A stretch of 30,045 bases of DNA, taken from a virus. The stretch's first letter is position 1, and each line of letters starts with the position of its first letter. Both the position numbers and the translations under genes were made by a program. Shown in pieces: positions 14,429-22,594 of the stretch. The notes under the pieces are model-generated. The model did no database searches, had not been told where the DNA came from, and worked only from the letters and a program-made list of their open reading frames with translations. The DNA is taken from IMG/VR virus record IMGVR_UViG_3300042389_000157, positions 1 through 30,045 of that record; one strand, 5' to 3'.

Positions 14429-16876
14429 TTAATTTCCTTTTAAGGTTTGCAATTCAGCTTTAACTGTGTCTAGTTCTGCTTTGAGTTCTTGAATACATTT
14501 CATCAAAGCGTATTGCAAGTCCGTTTGGTAAATAGACAGTCGCATTTTTTCAGGTTGGTCTTTACCTGCCCAGTTTGATTCCATAACTAGTTCAGGAGCA
14601 ACGGATTGAACATCTTGAGCAACAACACCTAATGTCAAACCGCCATCTTCTTCAAGATTTTGGTCAATGTAATTAAATGTCTGAACAGGGATTGAACAGA
14701 TGGTATCAAGATAAGATTTAGCTGGTGCAAAGTTTGTTTTTTCTCTGCGGTCAGATAAATTGACATCGTTTGCTGAGTAATTAGCTAAACCACCATTAGA
14801 ACGAATTGTTGCTCGCTCTACAGTATCTGCACATTGTAAAAAATAACTCGTTGTATTATTAGGAGATTGACCAGTAAATGAAATATATGGTCCGTATATA
14901 TTTCCAGTTGCTTTGGTGCTTGAAAAAACTACAACATTAAAATCTTGATTAGTTCTTAGTTCATGGTAAGGGTCAGTAGTACTAAAATAAGTTCCAGTAT
15001 TACTTGCTTTTAAAAAACCACCAGAGGTAATACGCATACGCTCTGAAAGACCAGAGTTGTATGTCGAAAATATTAACATATAGTTATTGCTTGATTCATA
15101 ACTTTGTTGGATTCTGGAAACAGTAGTAAGGCTACCTCCGTCTGTTGGAATAGTTCTAAAATTAATTGAACTACCATATCCCCATTGGGTGCTGTTACAA
15201 ATATCAATACCACCTGTGTAGCTAACTTCTTTAGTATCAACAGTTAAAGTGCTACCTGTTGTGGTTGTATTAATAAGCACTTGCCCACCAGAGGTAATAC
15301 GCATACGCTCTGAAGCGCCTGTGTACCAAGATTGAAAACGACCTGAATCAACTAAATAATAAGCATCTTGTGCGCCTTTAACTGAAATACCATCGTAGTT
15401 TACTGTTGTATATAGTGCAGTATTACTTGCAAATTCTCGCCTAATTTCACCTTTAACAGTCAAAAGCGAACTAGGACTACTAGTACCGATACCAACATTA
15501 CCGCTAGAGTCAATACTCATACGAGGGCTAGTATTGCCAGCGTAATTTACATAAAAATTCATTGCATCAGTACTGTGGACATACTGAATATACCCTTGAT
15601 ATAATGCTGAACCTGATGTTCCGTCAGCAAAATTTAAAGTGCCAACATTTGTTGTGCCAGTATAAATAGTCAAACCTTGGTCTGCACTTCCATTACCAAT
15701 AACTAGTTTATTTGCAAATGAGTTAAATGTAGATGGAATAGAATTTCCAATACCAACATTACCGCTAGAGTCAATCCTCATGCTTTCTACACCACCTTCT
15801 GTAAAGGCAATAGTGTCAGCAGCAGGGAAGAAGATACCTGTATTGGTATCGCCTGTAGTAGTGATGGATGGGAGTGATACTGTGCCAGCAGAGAATGTGG
15901 CTACACCAGTAGCTTCTAGCGTGGTGAACTTACCTGTAGACGCTGTAGTAGCACCGATAGTAGTGCCATTAATCGTGCCACCAGTAATAGCAATACTTGA
16001 AAGATTTATAGAAGCTGCAGAAGCTGCGGCTGCAGTAGCACTGTTGGCTGCTGAAGTAGCACTATTAGCAGCATTTGTTGCTGAAGTAGATGCAGACGAT
16101 GCTGAGTTACTTGCGTTAGTTGCACTAGTCGATGCAGACGAAGCAGAGTTACTAGCGTTAGTTGCTGAAGTAGCTGCATTGGTTGCTGAAGTACTGGCAG
16201 CAGATGCAGAGTTACTAGCATTGGTTGCTGACGTACTTGCTGCAGAGGCACTATTCGATGCATTCGTTGCAGAGGTTGATGCAGCACTTGCTGAAGCAAC
16301 AGCATTAGTCTCTGCTGTTTCTGCATTAGTCTCTGCTGTTTCTGCATTAGTTTCTGCTAATTCAGCAGCAGTCCGTGCTGTTTGTGCTGCAGTAGCACTG
16401 TTGGCTGCATTGGTTGCTGAAGTTGCAGCAGCACTAGCAGAATTGCTTGCGTTGGTTGCTTGAGTTGTAGCAGTAGACGCAGATGAAGCTGCATTCGTAG
16501 CAGAGGTAGAAGCGTTGCTTGCTGAAGTAGACGCAGACGATGCTGAGTTACTAGCGTTAGTAGCTTGAGTAGTAGCCGTAGAAGCTGATGCAGCAGCATT
16601 GGTAGCAGATGTAGAAGCAGCACTAGCAGAACTTGCAGCGTTAGTAGCAGCAGTTTCTGCATTGGTTTCAGCAGTCTCTGCGTTGGTCTCTGCAGTTTCT
16701 GCGTTTGTCTCTGCTGTCTCTGCGTTAGTCTCTGCAGTTTGTGCAGCAGCCTGAGCTGCCTCTGCAGCAACCTGTGCAGCAACCGCAGCGTCCTTGGCTG
16801 CTAAAGCTAGTAATACTTCACTTGCAGCGTCTTGAGTAGCATCGCCTGAACCACCTGCTCCACGATAAATAGCCAA
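14429..16876 (-). CDS. tail fibre with repeat stalk and C-terminal S74 chaperone domain
   Basis: The 815-residue fibre has three parts. Residues 1-45 are a short Gly/Ala-rich start. Residues 45-280 are a low-complexity Ala/Ser/Thr/Asn/Glu stalk of seven-residue (ETNAETA) and then SAASTSATNAS-type repeats, likely a trimeric coiled stalk. Residues 285-700 are a beta-rich shaft with repeated SMRIDSSGNVGIG and ERMRITSGG blocks. The end is a peptidase S74 intramolecular chaperone: LSDRREK at 707-713 places the Ser708/Lys713 self-cleavage dyad, followed by GVVAQDVQSVAPELV and a coiled coil. The chaperone should drive trimer folding and then cut itself off. It is the likely main host-recognition fibre. 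Confidence 0.9.
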   Translation of the reverse strand: MAIYRGAGGSGDATQDAASEVLLALAAKDAAVAAQVAAEAAQAAAQTAETNAETAETNAETAETNAETAETNAETAATNAASSASAASTSATNAAASASTATTQATNASNSASSASTSASNASTSATNAASSASTATTQATNASNSASAAATSATNAANSATAAQTARTAAELAETNAETAETNAETAETNAVASASAASTSATNASNSASAASTSATNASNSASAASTSATNAATSATNASNSASSASTSATNASNSASSASTSATNAANSATSAANSATAAAASAASINLSSIAITGGTINGTTIGATTASTGKFTTLEATGVATFSAGTVSLPSITTTGDTNTGIFFPAADTIAFTEGGVESMRIDSSGNVGIGNSIPSTFNSFANKLVIGNGSADQGLTIYTGTTNVGTLNFADGTSGSALYQGYIQYVHSTDAMNFYVNYAGNTSPRMSIDSSGNVGIGTSSPSSLLTVKGEIRREFASNTALYTTVNYDGISVKGAQDAYYLVDSGRFQSWYTGASERMRITSGGQVLINTTTTGSTLTVDTKEVSYTGGIDICNSTQWGYGSSINFRTIPTDGGSLTTVSRIQQSYESSNNYMLIFSTYNSGLSERMRITSGGFLKASNTGTYFSTTDPYHELRTNQDFNVVVFSSTKATGNIYGPYISFTGQSPNNTTSYFLQCADTVERATIRSNGGLANYSANDVNLSDRREKTNFAPAKSYLDTICSIPVQTFNYIDQNLEEDGGLTLGVVAQDVQSVAPELVMESNWAGKDQPEKMRLSIYQTDLQYALMKCIQELKAELDTVKAELQTLKGN
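16010..16770 (-). repeat. degenerate short tandem repeats encoding the fibre stalk
   Basis: DNA built from recurring GCATTAGTCTCTGCTGTTTCT-like (21-base) and GTTGCTGAAGTAGATGCAGA-like units; each repeats several times with small changes. They encode the ETNAETA and SAASTSATNA stalk repeats of the fibre. The unit lengths are multiples of three, so slippage would change stalk length without breaking the frame. Confidence 0.85.
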
Positions 16877-16920
16877 AATTTATCTCCTATATTTGTTTAA
16901 ATACACTCAGTGAATGTACT

Positions 16921-16952
16921 TAAAGAAAACTCCCTAGCCGAAGCCAGAGAGT
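16921..16952 (-). terminator. intrinsic terminator after the capsid gene
   Basis: On the minus strand ACTCTCTGGC (16952-16943), TTCG loop, GCTAGGGAGT (16938-16929), then TTTCTTTA. The ten-base arms pair throughout, counting two G-U pairs. It lies 16 bases after the capsid stop and would reduce read-through into the fibre gene, raising capsid mRNA relative to fibre mRNA. Confidence 0.85.
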
Positions 16953-16967
16953 CTTGAGTTGCCTATA

Positions 16968-17930
16968 TTAGGCGTTTACTGCGAGAACAAATCCAGTTTC
17001 TGGACGAACTACTTTTACGCCATAAAGCGTATCTGCAGTGTACAGAGTGGATAAATATTCCTGTTTATATTGCGTTTGTGAACGAACACCAAGTTGCTCA
17101 GCAAGAACCATCGTATCACGATGAGCCAAGATAGCTGCTTTGATATCGCCACCAGCAGTTGCAGTGTTCTCAGCATCGGTTTCGATAACTGGAGAATTGC
17201 TGGTTACATAGATATCGATACCATACAACTGACCGATCTGACCGTTGTTTACACCACGACCATCAACGAAATCAGAGCTGTTGTAACGATCAATACCCAT
17301 GATAGCTGCACGCAATGATGGAGGAATTGCAAAGAAGCGACCATCCATTGGAGTGTCAGCGTCATCCATGAGCTTGATCAAGGCACGGAAGCCAGCATCA
17401 GTAAATACGTCAGCAGGAACTACAGTGTCATCAGCGTAAGCTGTGAGACCAGTAGAAGCGTCGATGTAATAGCTGGTGCTGTGTGTCCAGTCAGAAGCGT
17501 CACCGTTACCGAAAGACTTACCTAATTGGAACAAGGTGTCGTCAACCTTCTTAGCCAAAGCATAGCCAGCGTCGTCAGTGTAGAAACGACGTAGTGATGC
17601 CAAAGCCTGAACTTCGACGATGTCTTCGATGAAACGTGAGTACTCGAAGTGCTGGTCAATCGAGACTAATACTTCGGTCTCTGTGTCAGCTTGGATGGTA
17701 ACTGTTGTGTTAGCAGCTTTAGCAGTTGCTACACCACGAGTTGGTTTAGGAATATGAAGAGTATCGCCTTTCTTACCTTTCATGGTCATTTTATTGACCA
17801 AGTTAGCTAATACGAGGCTCTTCTTGTAAGCAGCTACTACTTCGTCACTCCAAATCTCTGGAATAAACTTATCTGCTTGCGTTTTTGCTACGATTGAACC
17901 GGATCCACCGGGGTATGCTGCTGTTGCCAT
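16968..17930 (-). CDS. major capsid protein (HK97-fold type)
   Basis: The 320-residue protein starts with a Gly-rich tail and AKTQADKFIPEIWSDEV, then KSLVLANLVNKMTMKGKKGD and TLHIPKPTRG, followed by QHFEYSRFIEDI. This FIPEIWS...L...L.N......GDTV.IP order is what I know from podoviral HK97-fold major capsid proteins. The end (DTLYGVKVVRPETGFVLAV) is also typical. Length, position directly after the scaffold gene, a strong ribosome site (AGGAG) and a terminator right behind it fit an abundant virion protein forming the shell. Confidence 0.88.
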   Translation of the reverse strand: MATAAYPGGSGSIVAKTQADKFIPEIWSDEVVAAYKKSLVLANLVNKMTMKGKKGDTLHIPKPTRGVATAKAANTTVTIQADTETEVLVSIDQHFEYSRFIEDIVEVQALASLRRFYTDDAGYALAKKVDDTLFQLGKSFGNGDASDWTHSTSYYIDASTGLTAYADDTVVPADVFTDAGFRALIKLMDDADTPMDGRFFAIPPSLRAAIMGIDRYNSSDFVDGRGVNNGQIGQLYGIDIYVTSNSPVIETDAENTATAGGDIKAAILAHRDTMVLAEQLGVRSQTQYKQEYLSTLYTADTLYGVKVVRPETGFVLAVNA

Positions 17931-17957
17931 TTTATAAATCTCCTAAATTATTAAGTT

Positions 17958-18782
17958 TTACTTAACTCGCCCTTCGTTATACGCCGCAAGAATTTCGTCT
18001 TGCAATGACATATATCGATCTGGGTCTGTCATTCTCAGTTTGATAAGGTCAGCTCTTCGATAAATCTTTCTAGTGCTTTCTCCGCTACCGCCTGTATCGA
18101 CTGCTGCTGCACGTAATGCTGTATCTTGAGTTTTAGCCTGTGCTTCTGCTGCTTGGGTCTTCTTCTCGTTAGACTGAGTACCTTTAATCGCCTTGTAGGT
18201 GCTTAAAAGTTCATCAGCCGAGTTAAAGTCAAATTCAGCATCGGCTCTTGTAAACAAATCTATACGAACTGGACTTGCTTTAATCCATTCATGGAAGTCT
18301 GCGTTTTGCGCTATCTCCACAAAGTCGGGATGCTTAGACTGCAGTTTCTGTGCAGTTTGCATTCTCTTAAATTCGAGTGCGTTTTGTTTAGCTTCAAGTA
18401 CTGCAGGGTGCTGATCAACGGTCTTTAAGACAGCTTGCTTTGGGTCAGCAAAGAAATCTTCTTCTGGAACTGTTTCAGCCGGCTTAAACTGTTGCTTAGT
18501 GTCGAGTTGTTGCTTGAGTAACTGATCTGCTAGACTTCGTACCTCATGAACCTCGTTTGCTTGACGACCTATTAGCTTCTCAGCTTCTTGGTGCATCTTT
18601 GCAATCTCTAACGCAGATTTACCTCGATACTTCTCAGGTAACTCATCCGTTGGTTCTTTCGTGTCAACCGCTTCAGGTTGTGCTGCAATTTGTGTTGCAG
18701 CGTCTTGGGTTGTAACATCTGATACTACTTCTTGCTCAGTACCTTCAAACAGTTCTTCTTGTTCAACAAAGTTTGCAGCCAT
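17958..18782 (-). CDS. capsid scaffolding protein
   Basis: The 274-residue protein is acidic and Gln-rich at the N terminus, largely helical (AEKLIGRQANEVHEVRSLADQLL, then many Lys/Gln/Glu helices), and ends with a basic helix-turn-helix-like piece (IYRRADLIKLRMTDPDRY). This composition and its location immediately before the capsid gene match podoviral scaffolds, which nucleate the prohead and leave before DNA entry. The basic C terminus would be the capsid-binding part, as in P22; that is inference from the family. Confidence 0.8.
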   Translation of the reverse strand: MAANFVEQEELFEGTEQEVVSDVTTQDAATQIAAQPEAVDTKEPTDELPEKYRGKSALEIAKMHQEAEKLIGRQANEVHEVRSLADQLLKQQLDTKQQFKPAETVPEEDFFADPKQAVLKTVDQHPAVLEAKQNALEFKRMQTAQKLQSKHPDFVEIAQNADFHEWIKASPVRIDLFTRADAEFDFNSADELLSTYKAIKGTQSNEKKTQAAEAQAKTQDTALRAAAVDTGGSGESTRKIYRRADLIKLRMTDPDRYMSLQDEILAAYNEGRVK

Positions 18783-18852
18783 AATAATGCTCCCGTCACA
18801 AAGTGATTGTAGGATTTATAAAATAACAAAGGTCCGTTAGGGGTTGTCTTCG

Positions 18853-19086
18853 TCACGAATTGAGCTTACGCTCTCTTAGGCGTTTTTCTTCACGCTGTTT
18901 AGCCCATCTTGCTGTCGCTTGCGGATGATCGCCAGAGATAGGATCGAGGCTAATACGGGGTGCAGAAATCTGCCTGTGTGCGTCTTTACCGCACAACCAA
19001 CAAGTGACTTTGGATACCTCATAACTAACCAAGTTTTCTTGCTGGTGTCCCTCTTCACAGAGGAAATCAAATAATCTACGAGTCAT
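18853..19086 (-). CDS. FmdB-like zinc-ribbon protein (77 aa)
   Basis: From the ATG at 19086 the protein reads MTRRLFDFLCEEGH, then VTCWLCGKDAHRQISAPRI, LDPISGDHPQATARWAKQREE and a basic end. The CEEGH...CWLC spacing suggests a small zinc ribbon, and the LDPxSGDxPxAT.KWA tail is one I have seen in phage proteins encoded beside scaffold or portal genes. An in-frame ATG at 19095 exists, but GGGAG stands directly against it and nine bases before the second ATG, so 19086 is preferred. The role is unknown. Confidence 0.65.
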   Translation of the reverse strand: MTRRLFDFLCEEGHQQENLVSYEVSKVTCWLCGKDAHRQISAPRISLDPISGDHPQATARWAKQREEKRLRERKLNS

Positions 19087-19336
19087 CCTGAGCATCTCCC
19101 GATGAGTCTTTTTGCAATGCCTCGTAAGCCTGTTCTGAGCTTTCTTTCAAAGTTAGAATCCACTGAAGGATGTCTAATTGTCCTTTGCGAAAGAACAGAT
19201 CAATTTCGTTTTGAATCGGAGCTACTTTATTCACCGAATCGAATATTCCTTGAACATCCTCGATGAATTGTTTCCACCCTAACGTAGTCATAGTGGAAAA
19301 TCGCTCTTCATAATACTTTTCTAACTGTTTGTCCAT
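19076..19336 (-). CDS. conserved phage protein between portal and scaffold (86 aa)
   Basis: The 86-residue protein starts MDKQLEKYYEERFSTM and contains TLGWKQFIEDVQGIF and FFRKGQLDILQWI, then an acidic end. It is helical and without cysteines or membrane segments. I recall similar proteins beside phage scaffold genes, with no known function. It is the first gene after the promoter at 19387-19415, with AGGAG seven bases before the ATG, and overlaps the zinc-ribbon gene. Confidence 0.65.
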   Translation of the reverse strand: MDKQLEKYYEERFSTMTTLGWKQFIEDVQGIFDSVNKVAPIQNEIDLFFRKGQLDILQWILTLKESSEQAYEALQKDSSGDAQDDS

Positions 19337-19359
19337 AGTTTTCTCCTGTTTTAGGAACT

Positions 19360-19379
19360 ATGTTGCATAATTACAACAT
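19360..19379. repeat. inverted repeat in the leader of the 19336 operon
   Basis: ATGTTG (19360-19365), eight bases, CAACAT (19374-19379). It begins at the predicted +1 of the minus-strand promoter, so it may be an operator or a leader hairpin. Confidence 0.4.
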
Positions 19380-19386
19380 TATGCTG

Positions 19387-19415
19387 ATGGTATCATATTT
19401 TTACTTGATTTGCAA
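19387..19415 (-). promoter_or_regulatory. extended -10 promoter for the scaffold/capsid block
   Basis: Minus strand: TTGCAA (19410-19415), 17 bases ending in TATGA, then TACCAT (19387-19392). The predicted start near 19380 leaves a leader of about 44 bases. Bases upstream of the -35 (AGCATAAT on the minus strand) and most of the spacer are also found at the terminase promoter 24446-24474. A ten-base direct repeat CATTATGCTG lies at 19377-19386 and 19417-19426, on both sides of the promoter. Confidence 0.7.
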
Positions 19416-19435
19416 GCATTATGCTGTGATAAAAC

Positions 19436-19464
19436 TTGACAAAAGTAAAGAAGTGTGATATCCT
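19436..19464 (+). promoter_or_regulatory. extended -10 promoter for the HNH endonuclease gene
   Basis: TTGACA (19436-19441), 17 bases ending in TGTGA, then TATCCT (19459-19464). The -35 is perfect, the -10 matches 4 of 6, and an extended TGA is present. AAGGAG at 19473-19478 and ATG at 19484 follow. It is back-to-back with the promoter at 19387-19415. Confidence 0.75.
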
Positions 19465-19483
19465 ATCGTTTTAAGGAGAATTT

Positions 19484-20062
19484 ATGCCATTCTATCGCCG
19501 CCTCACAGAAGCAGACTATGATCTTGTTAAAACACTCGCCCTGCAAGGTGAAAAACTTGAGGATATTGCTAAACAACTTAGCACATCCGTCAGCCGTCAA
19601 CGTATAAAGCAAATAACACAACAATTCGGTATTGATTCTTTTAGCATTCGTCAGACTAAAAAGGCTGAAGCACTAAATTCCCGTATGTTTGCTAAATGGG
19701 GTAAAGAATGGAATAACAAACAATTCCGTAAAAGTGCTATTTATCAAACAATGCGTGAAAAATTCCGAGCTAAAAAAGCCAATGCTATTAAATCAGGGAA
19801 GGAATTTACAATCGAGTTTGGTGATCTTGTTTTCCCTACCCATTGCCCTGTTCTAGGATTAGAATTGGATTATTTTAACGATACAAGAGCAGAAAATACT
19901 GTCACTTTTGATCGTGTAGACCCCTCTAAAGGCTATATCAAAGGCAATGTTGTTATGATTTCGTGGCGTGCCAATCGTATTAAAAACGACGGCACTGCCG
20001 AAGAGCATTTACAAATTGCTAACTTTATGAAGCAGCACGTTTCTGAAGCATCTGTAAACTAG
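19484..20062 (+). CDS. HNH-type endonuclease with N-terminal HTH (probable homing endonuclease)
   Basis: The 192-residue protein has a helix-turn-helix-like start (LTEADYDLVKTLALQG, EDIAKQLSTSVSRQRIKQI) and a C-terminal domain containing CPVLGLELDYF, then TVTFDRVDPSKGYIKGNVV and SWRANRIKNDGT. The CPxxGxxL...DRxDxxxGYxxGNVxxxSxxxNxxK order is that of a common phage HNH-type nuclease family, often mobile. It is the only plus-strand gene within 3467-24259. It has its own promoter and AAGGAG ribosome site, and its last 38 bases overlap the 3' end of the portal gene on the other strand. It may be a free-standing homing endonuclease inserted between portal and scaffold genes. Confidence 0.82.
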   Translation: MPFYRRLTEADYDLVKTLALQGEKLEDIAKQLSTSVSRQRIKQITQQFGIDSFSIRQTKKAEALNSRMFAKWGKEWNNKQFRKSAIYQTMREKFRAKKANAIKSGKEFTIEFGDLVFPTHCPVLGLELDYFNDTRAENTVTFDRVDPSKGYIKGNVVMISWRANRIKNDGTAEEHLQIANFMKQHVSEASVN

Positions 20063-22022
20063 CAATACGCTCGTTGCTCTTAATATCTTCTTCCTTGAGA
20101 GCTAATTCAGCAATCTTGGCTCGTTGAGCAAACTCTCCTGAGCTATCTTGACCACGAATGTTCTGCGATAGCCCTGAAATAATCTTGGCTTGGGTCTCTT
20201 GTGGCATTAACTGAGCCTCAACTACGTCTTTCTGAGCAGAAGCGTTGTTTCTAGTGGCTTCTGACTGCAGTTTAGCAATTTCAGCCTGTGCAGTAGCGGT
20301 TTGGAGCTGCATTTGAGCCTGTTGCATCTGTTGTTGCTCTGGGCTAGGCTGCGTCATCTGCTCTAGTTGCTGGATCATCTCAGCACGATTTGGCAAGCTA
20401 GAAGAGCTAATGATACCTTTGAGGATCATTGGCAGTACTGGAGTGTCAGGACCGAGAGTTTGTAGCAATGCGATGAGCTGCTGTTGTTCGTATTCACGGG
20501 CAATGATACCTAATGTAGCCATTGGGATAAACTTGTAATCAGAAGCAGGATAACGCTCAGGGTCAAACTGCATAAAGCGATAAGCAGCTTTACGAATCAA
20601 TGGAACTAAGAAGTCCTCTTGGAAGTTTGTTAATGTACGCTTGTACTTCTTAACGATACCAGCAACCGACATTGACATCTGAGCTGCACCGTCACGGGTA
20701 AACTGTGTTGGCTGCCCAGCAGCATCGGTTGTTCCTGTAGCCTGAAGAAGCATTCTTTCAAAGTTCTGGCTAATCGCTAAGTTACCTTGATCGGTAGTAC
20801 CAAACTTGAATGGGAATAGGATCTCTGCTGGATTACCATTGGTGAGGATTGCTTTGCCGGGTTTGACTTCAAACTTAGCGCCACGAGGTAATCGTGTAGC
20901 ATCCATTGCAATCATTGGCGATGTGGTGAGGGCTAGGCTGTCAAGGTGTGAACGCAATTGAGCGTCAATACCTTTTTGCATATTGTAAGCCTTCTCGACT
21001 GTGCCACGACCCCAGAAGCGATTTGGTACTGTATCATCCTGATATGCTACAACAGGACGATCCTTCATCATGTAAGGCGTTTTCTCCGCTTTGAGTAGTA
21101 AGTCGCCATTAGCAATAACAACGATGGCTTCGACGAGGTCGCTATACTGATCCGCAGTGCTATCCTCCGGAAATAAGTCAACAACTTCTTCACCTTCTTT
21201 GTTCTCCAATTGTTCAATGTATTCACGAGGAACTAAACCGTAATACTTCATCAGAAGTACTTTGTCATCCTTAAACTGTACTTGTTCCTGTGTTGGCTCA
21301 AGATCGTCGTCTTGTCCGTAGGGTTGGATGTCTACCTTACGATAGATACCCTTCTCGATCCCAGAGACAATCTGGTGAATCGATACATAAGACTCGATAG
21401 CAACTCCCATTGCATCATCAACGGTTGTAGCGTTGGGATCAATGAGGAAGTTCTTTGGATTGATGGGATTTAGCTTGACGCAGGTATATTCCTTCTCCAT
21501 CACTCCGTAGGCGGCAGTACCGTCTTCCATTGGCATTGTTTGTGGGAACATCTCAGTCTTCTTAGAGACTGTTAACTCACCAATACCAGTACCGTAAATC
21601 TCAGCTAACAACTCAACCTGAGTGATAGCCTTCTTAATATTCTCTTTCTCTAGGTCTTCTTTGAGCTGGAGTTTAAGGATTTCAACATCAATAAACTGTT
21701 GATCGGCAACATCATCAGCGATGTCAAACCATTCGCCATTTCCGAATACTGCTTCGCAAATCTCTGCGTGTCTTGTTTCCACAGCTTGCTGAGTCGCTGG
21801 GGAGATAATACGGCTGCGCTCAGATTCTCTAGTGCGGTCTTCTGCAGCCCACTTACCTCTAAATATTCTTTCATATTCTTTCCACTCTTCTAAGTAATTT
21901 GTATCTCTGTGGTCTCTCCACCGGTCACAGTGAGAGACAACGAACTCGACAATCTCTTTGTCTGATTCGGTTGGTTGCTCGAACTCGTTTTGTCCTAGTT
22001 CGTCTTTTTCAAATTCAGCCAT
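20025..22022 (-). CDS. portal protein
   Basis: The 665-residue protein forms the ring through which DNA enters and leaves the capsid. Visible features are CDRWRDHRDTNYLEEWKEYE and RIFRGKW near the start, RSRIISPATQQAVETRHAEI, a central region with NPINPKNFLIDPNATTVDDA, NRFWGRGTVEKAYNMQKGID, and a Gln-rich C-terminal coiled coil (about 555-630) like the barrel of P22-type portals. Size, order (just after terminase) and motifs agree with podoviral portals. The 3' end overlaps the antisense HNH gene. The gene upstream ends nine bases before this start. Confidence 0.9.
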   Translation of the reverse strand: MAEFEKDELGQNEFEQPTESDKEIVEFVVSHCDRWRDHRDTNYLEEWKEYERIFRGKWAAEDRTRESERSRIISPATQQAVETRHAEICEAVFGNGEWFDIADDVADQQFIDVEILKLQLKEDLEKENIKKAITQVELLAEIYGTGIGELTVSKKTEMFPQTMPMEDGTAAYGVMEKEYTCVKLNPINPKNFLIDPNATTVDDAMGVAIESYVSIHQIVSGIEKGIYRKVDIQPYGQDDDLEPTQEQVQFKDDKVLLMKYYGLVPREYIEQLENKEGEEVVDLFPEDSTADQYSDLVEAIVVIANGDLLLKAEKTPYMMKDRPVVAYQDDTVPNRFWGRGTVEKAYNMQKGIDAQLRSHLDSLALTTSPMIAMDATRLPRGAKFEVKPGKAILTNGNPAEILFPFKFGTTDQGNLAISQNFERMLLQATGTTDAAGQPTQFTRDGAAQMSMSVAGIVKKYKRTLTNFQEDFLVPLIRKAAYRFMQFDPERYPASDYKFIPMATLGIIAREYEQQQLIALLQTLGPDTPVLPMILKGIISSSSLPNRAEMIQQLEQMTQPSPEQQQMQQAQMQLQTATAQAEIAKLQSEATRNNASAQKDVVEAQLMPQETQAKIISGLSQNIRGQDSSGEFAQRAKIAELALKEEDIKSNERIASLQMLQKRAAS

Positions 22023-22030
22023 GATTTTCC

Positions 22031-22594
22031 TTATTTAGTGGTATCGCCGAAAGGGTCTGTATAAAAAGGAGATGCCTGTTTAACCATCATTGGTTTTTTT
22101 AAATACTGCTGTAAACCAGTTAACAGTTCCCGTTGTTGCGGGGTATAAGCATCAGCCCATTCGTTGTTTTTGTCAGGGGCTAAGAATCCTCGTAGATATG
22201 CATCTTGTCTACTAACCCGAAACCAGTCTTCAAATGATCGTGTTTCTTTGTTTTCTCGTTTAGCTCGTTCGTAAGCGGCTTTGTCAACTGCAAGCTGATC
22301 TGGTGTTAAGGAGCTAATAAAAGTATCTCTAACTTGCGAGAACGTAGGATCTACTTCAGGAAGATAATGAAGCATATCACCAAAGATAGCTTTCTTTAAT
22401 TCTTCACCTTTTAAATCTTTAGAGAATACTTCTAAAGTAGGAGTACCGGGGTTAGGGTTATACTTCTCGTCTGGAGAATAAAATTCTATTACACCGCCGT
22501 ACGGTGACTTCTTTCCACGAGAATCAATTACCTTAAAAGGAAACTGACTCAGACTTGGATATTCAGCGTAGATTTCTTTTAATATTTCTTCCAT
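22031..22594 (-). CDS. conserved protein between large terminase and portal (187 aa)
   Basis: I know this type only as a conserved phage protein of unknown role. The 187 residues begin with a short helix, then VIDSRGKKSPYGGVIEFYSPDE, NPGTPTLEVFSKDL, GDMLHYLPEVDPTF, SLTPDQLAVDKAAYERA, RSFEDWFRVSRQDAYLRGFLAPD and YTPQQRELLTGLQQYL. The DxLHYL element looks faintly like a metalloprotease helix, but no full HExxH is present. Its start codon is one base within the terminase stop region, implying coupling; a packaging or head-assembly role is inferred from position alone. Confidence 0.65.
   Translation of the reverse strand: MEEILKEIYAEYPSLSQFPFKVIDSRGKKSPYGGVIEFYSPDEKYNPNPGTPTLEVFSKDLKGEELKKAIFGDMLHYLPEVDPTFSQVRDTFISSLTPDQLAVDKAAYERAKRENKETRSFEDWFRVSRQDAYLRGFLAPDKNNEWADAYTPQQRELLTGLQQYLKKPMMVKQASPFYTDPFGDTTK

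Noticed and set aside
15780-16463. 227-residue plus-strand frame opposite the tail fibre
   Set aside because: It is antisense to the Ala/Ser/Thr-rich repeat DNA, which leaves several frames open; composition is Ala/Val/Leu only and no ribosome site is present.
16010-16770. Repeat array that might suggest CRISPR
   Set aside because: Units are short, variable, in frame and without unique spacers; they encode the fibre stalk.
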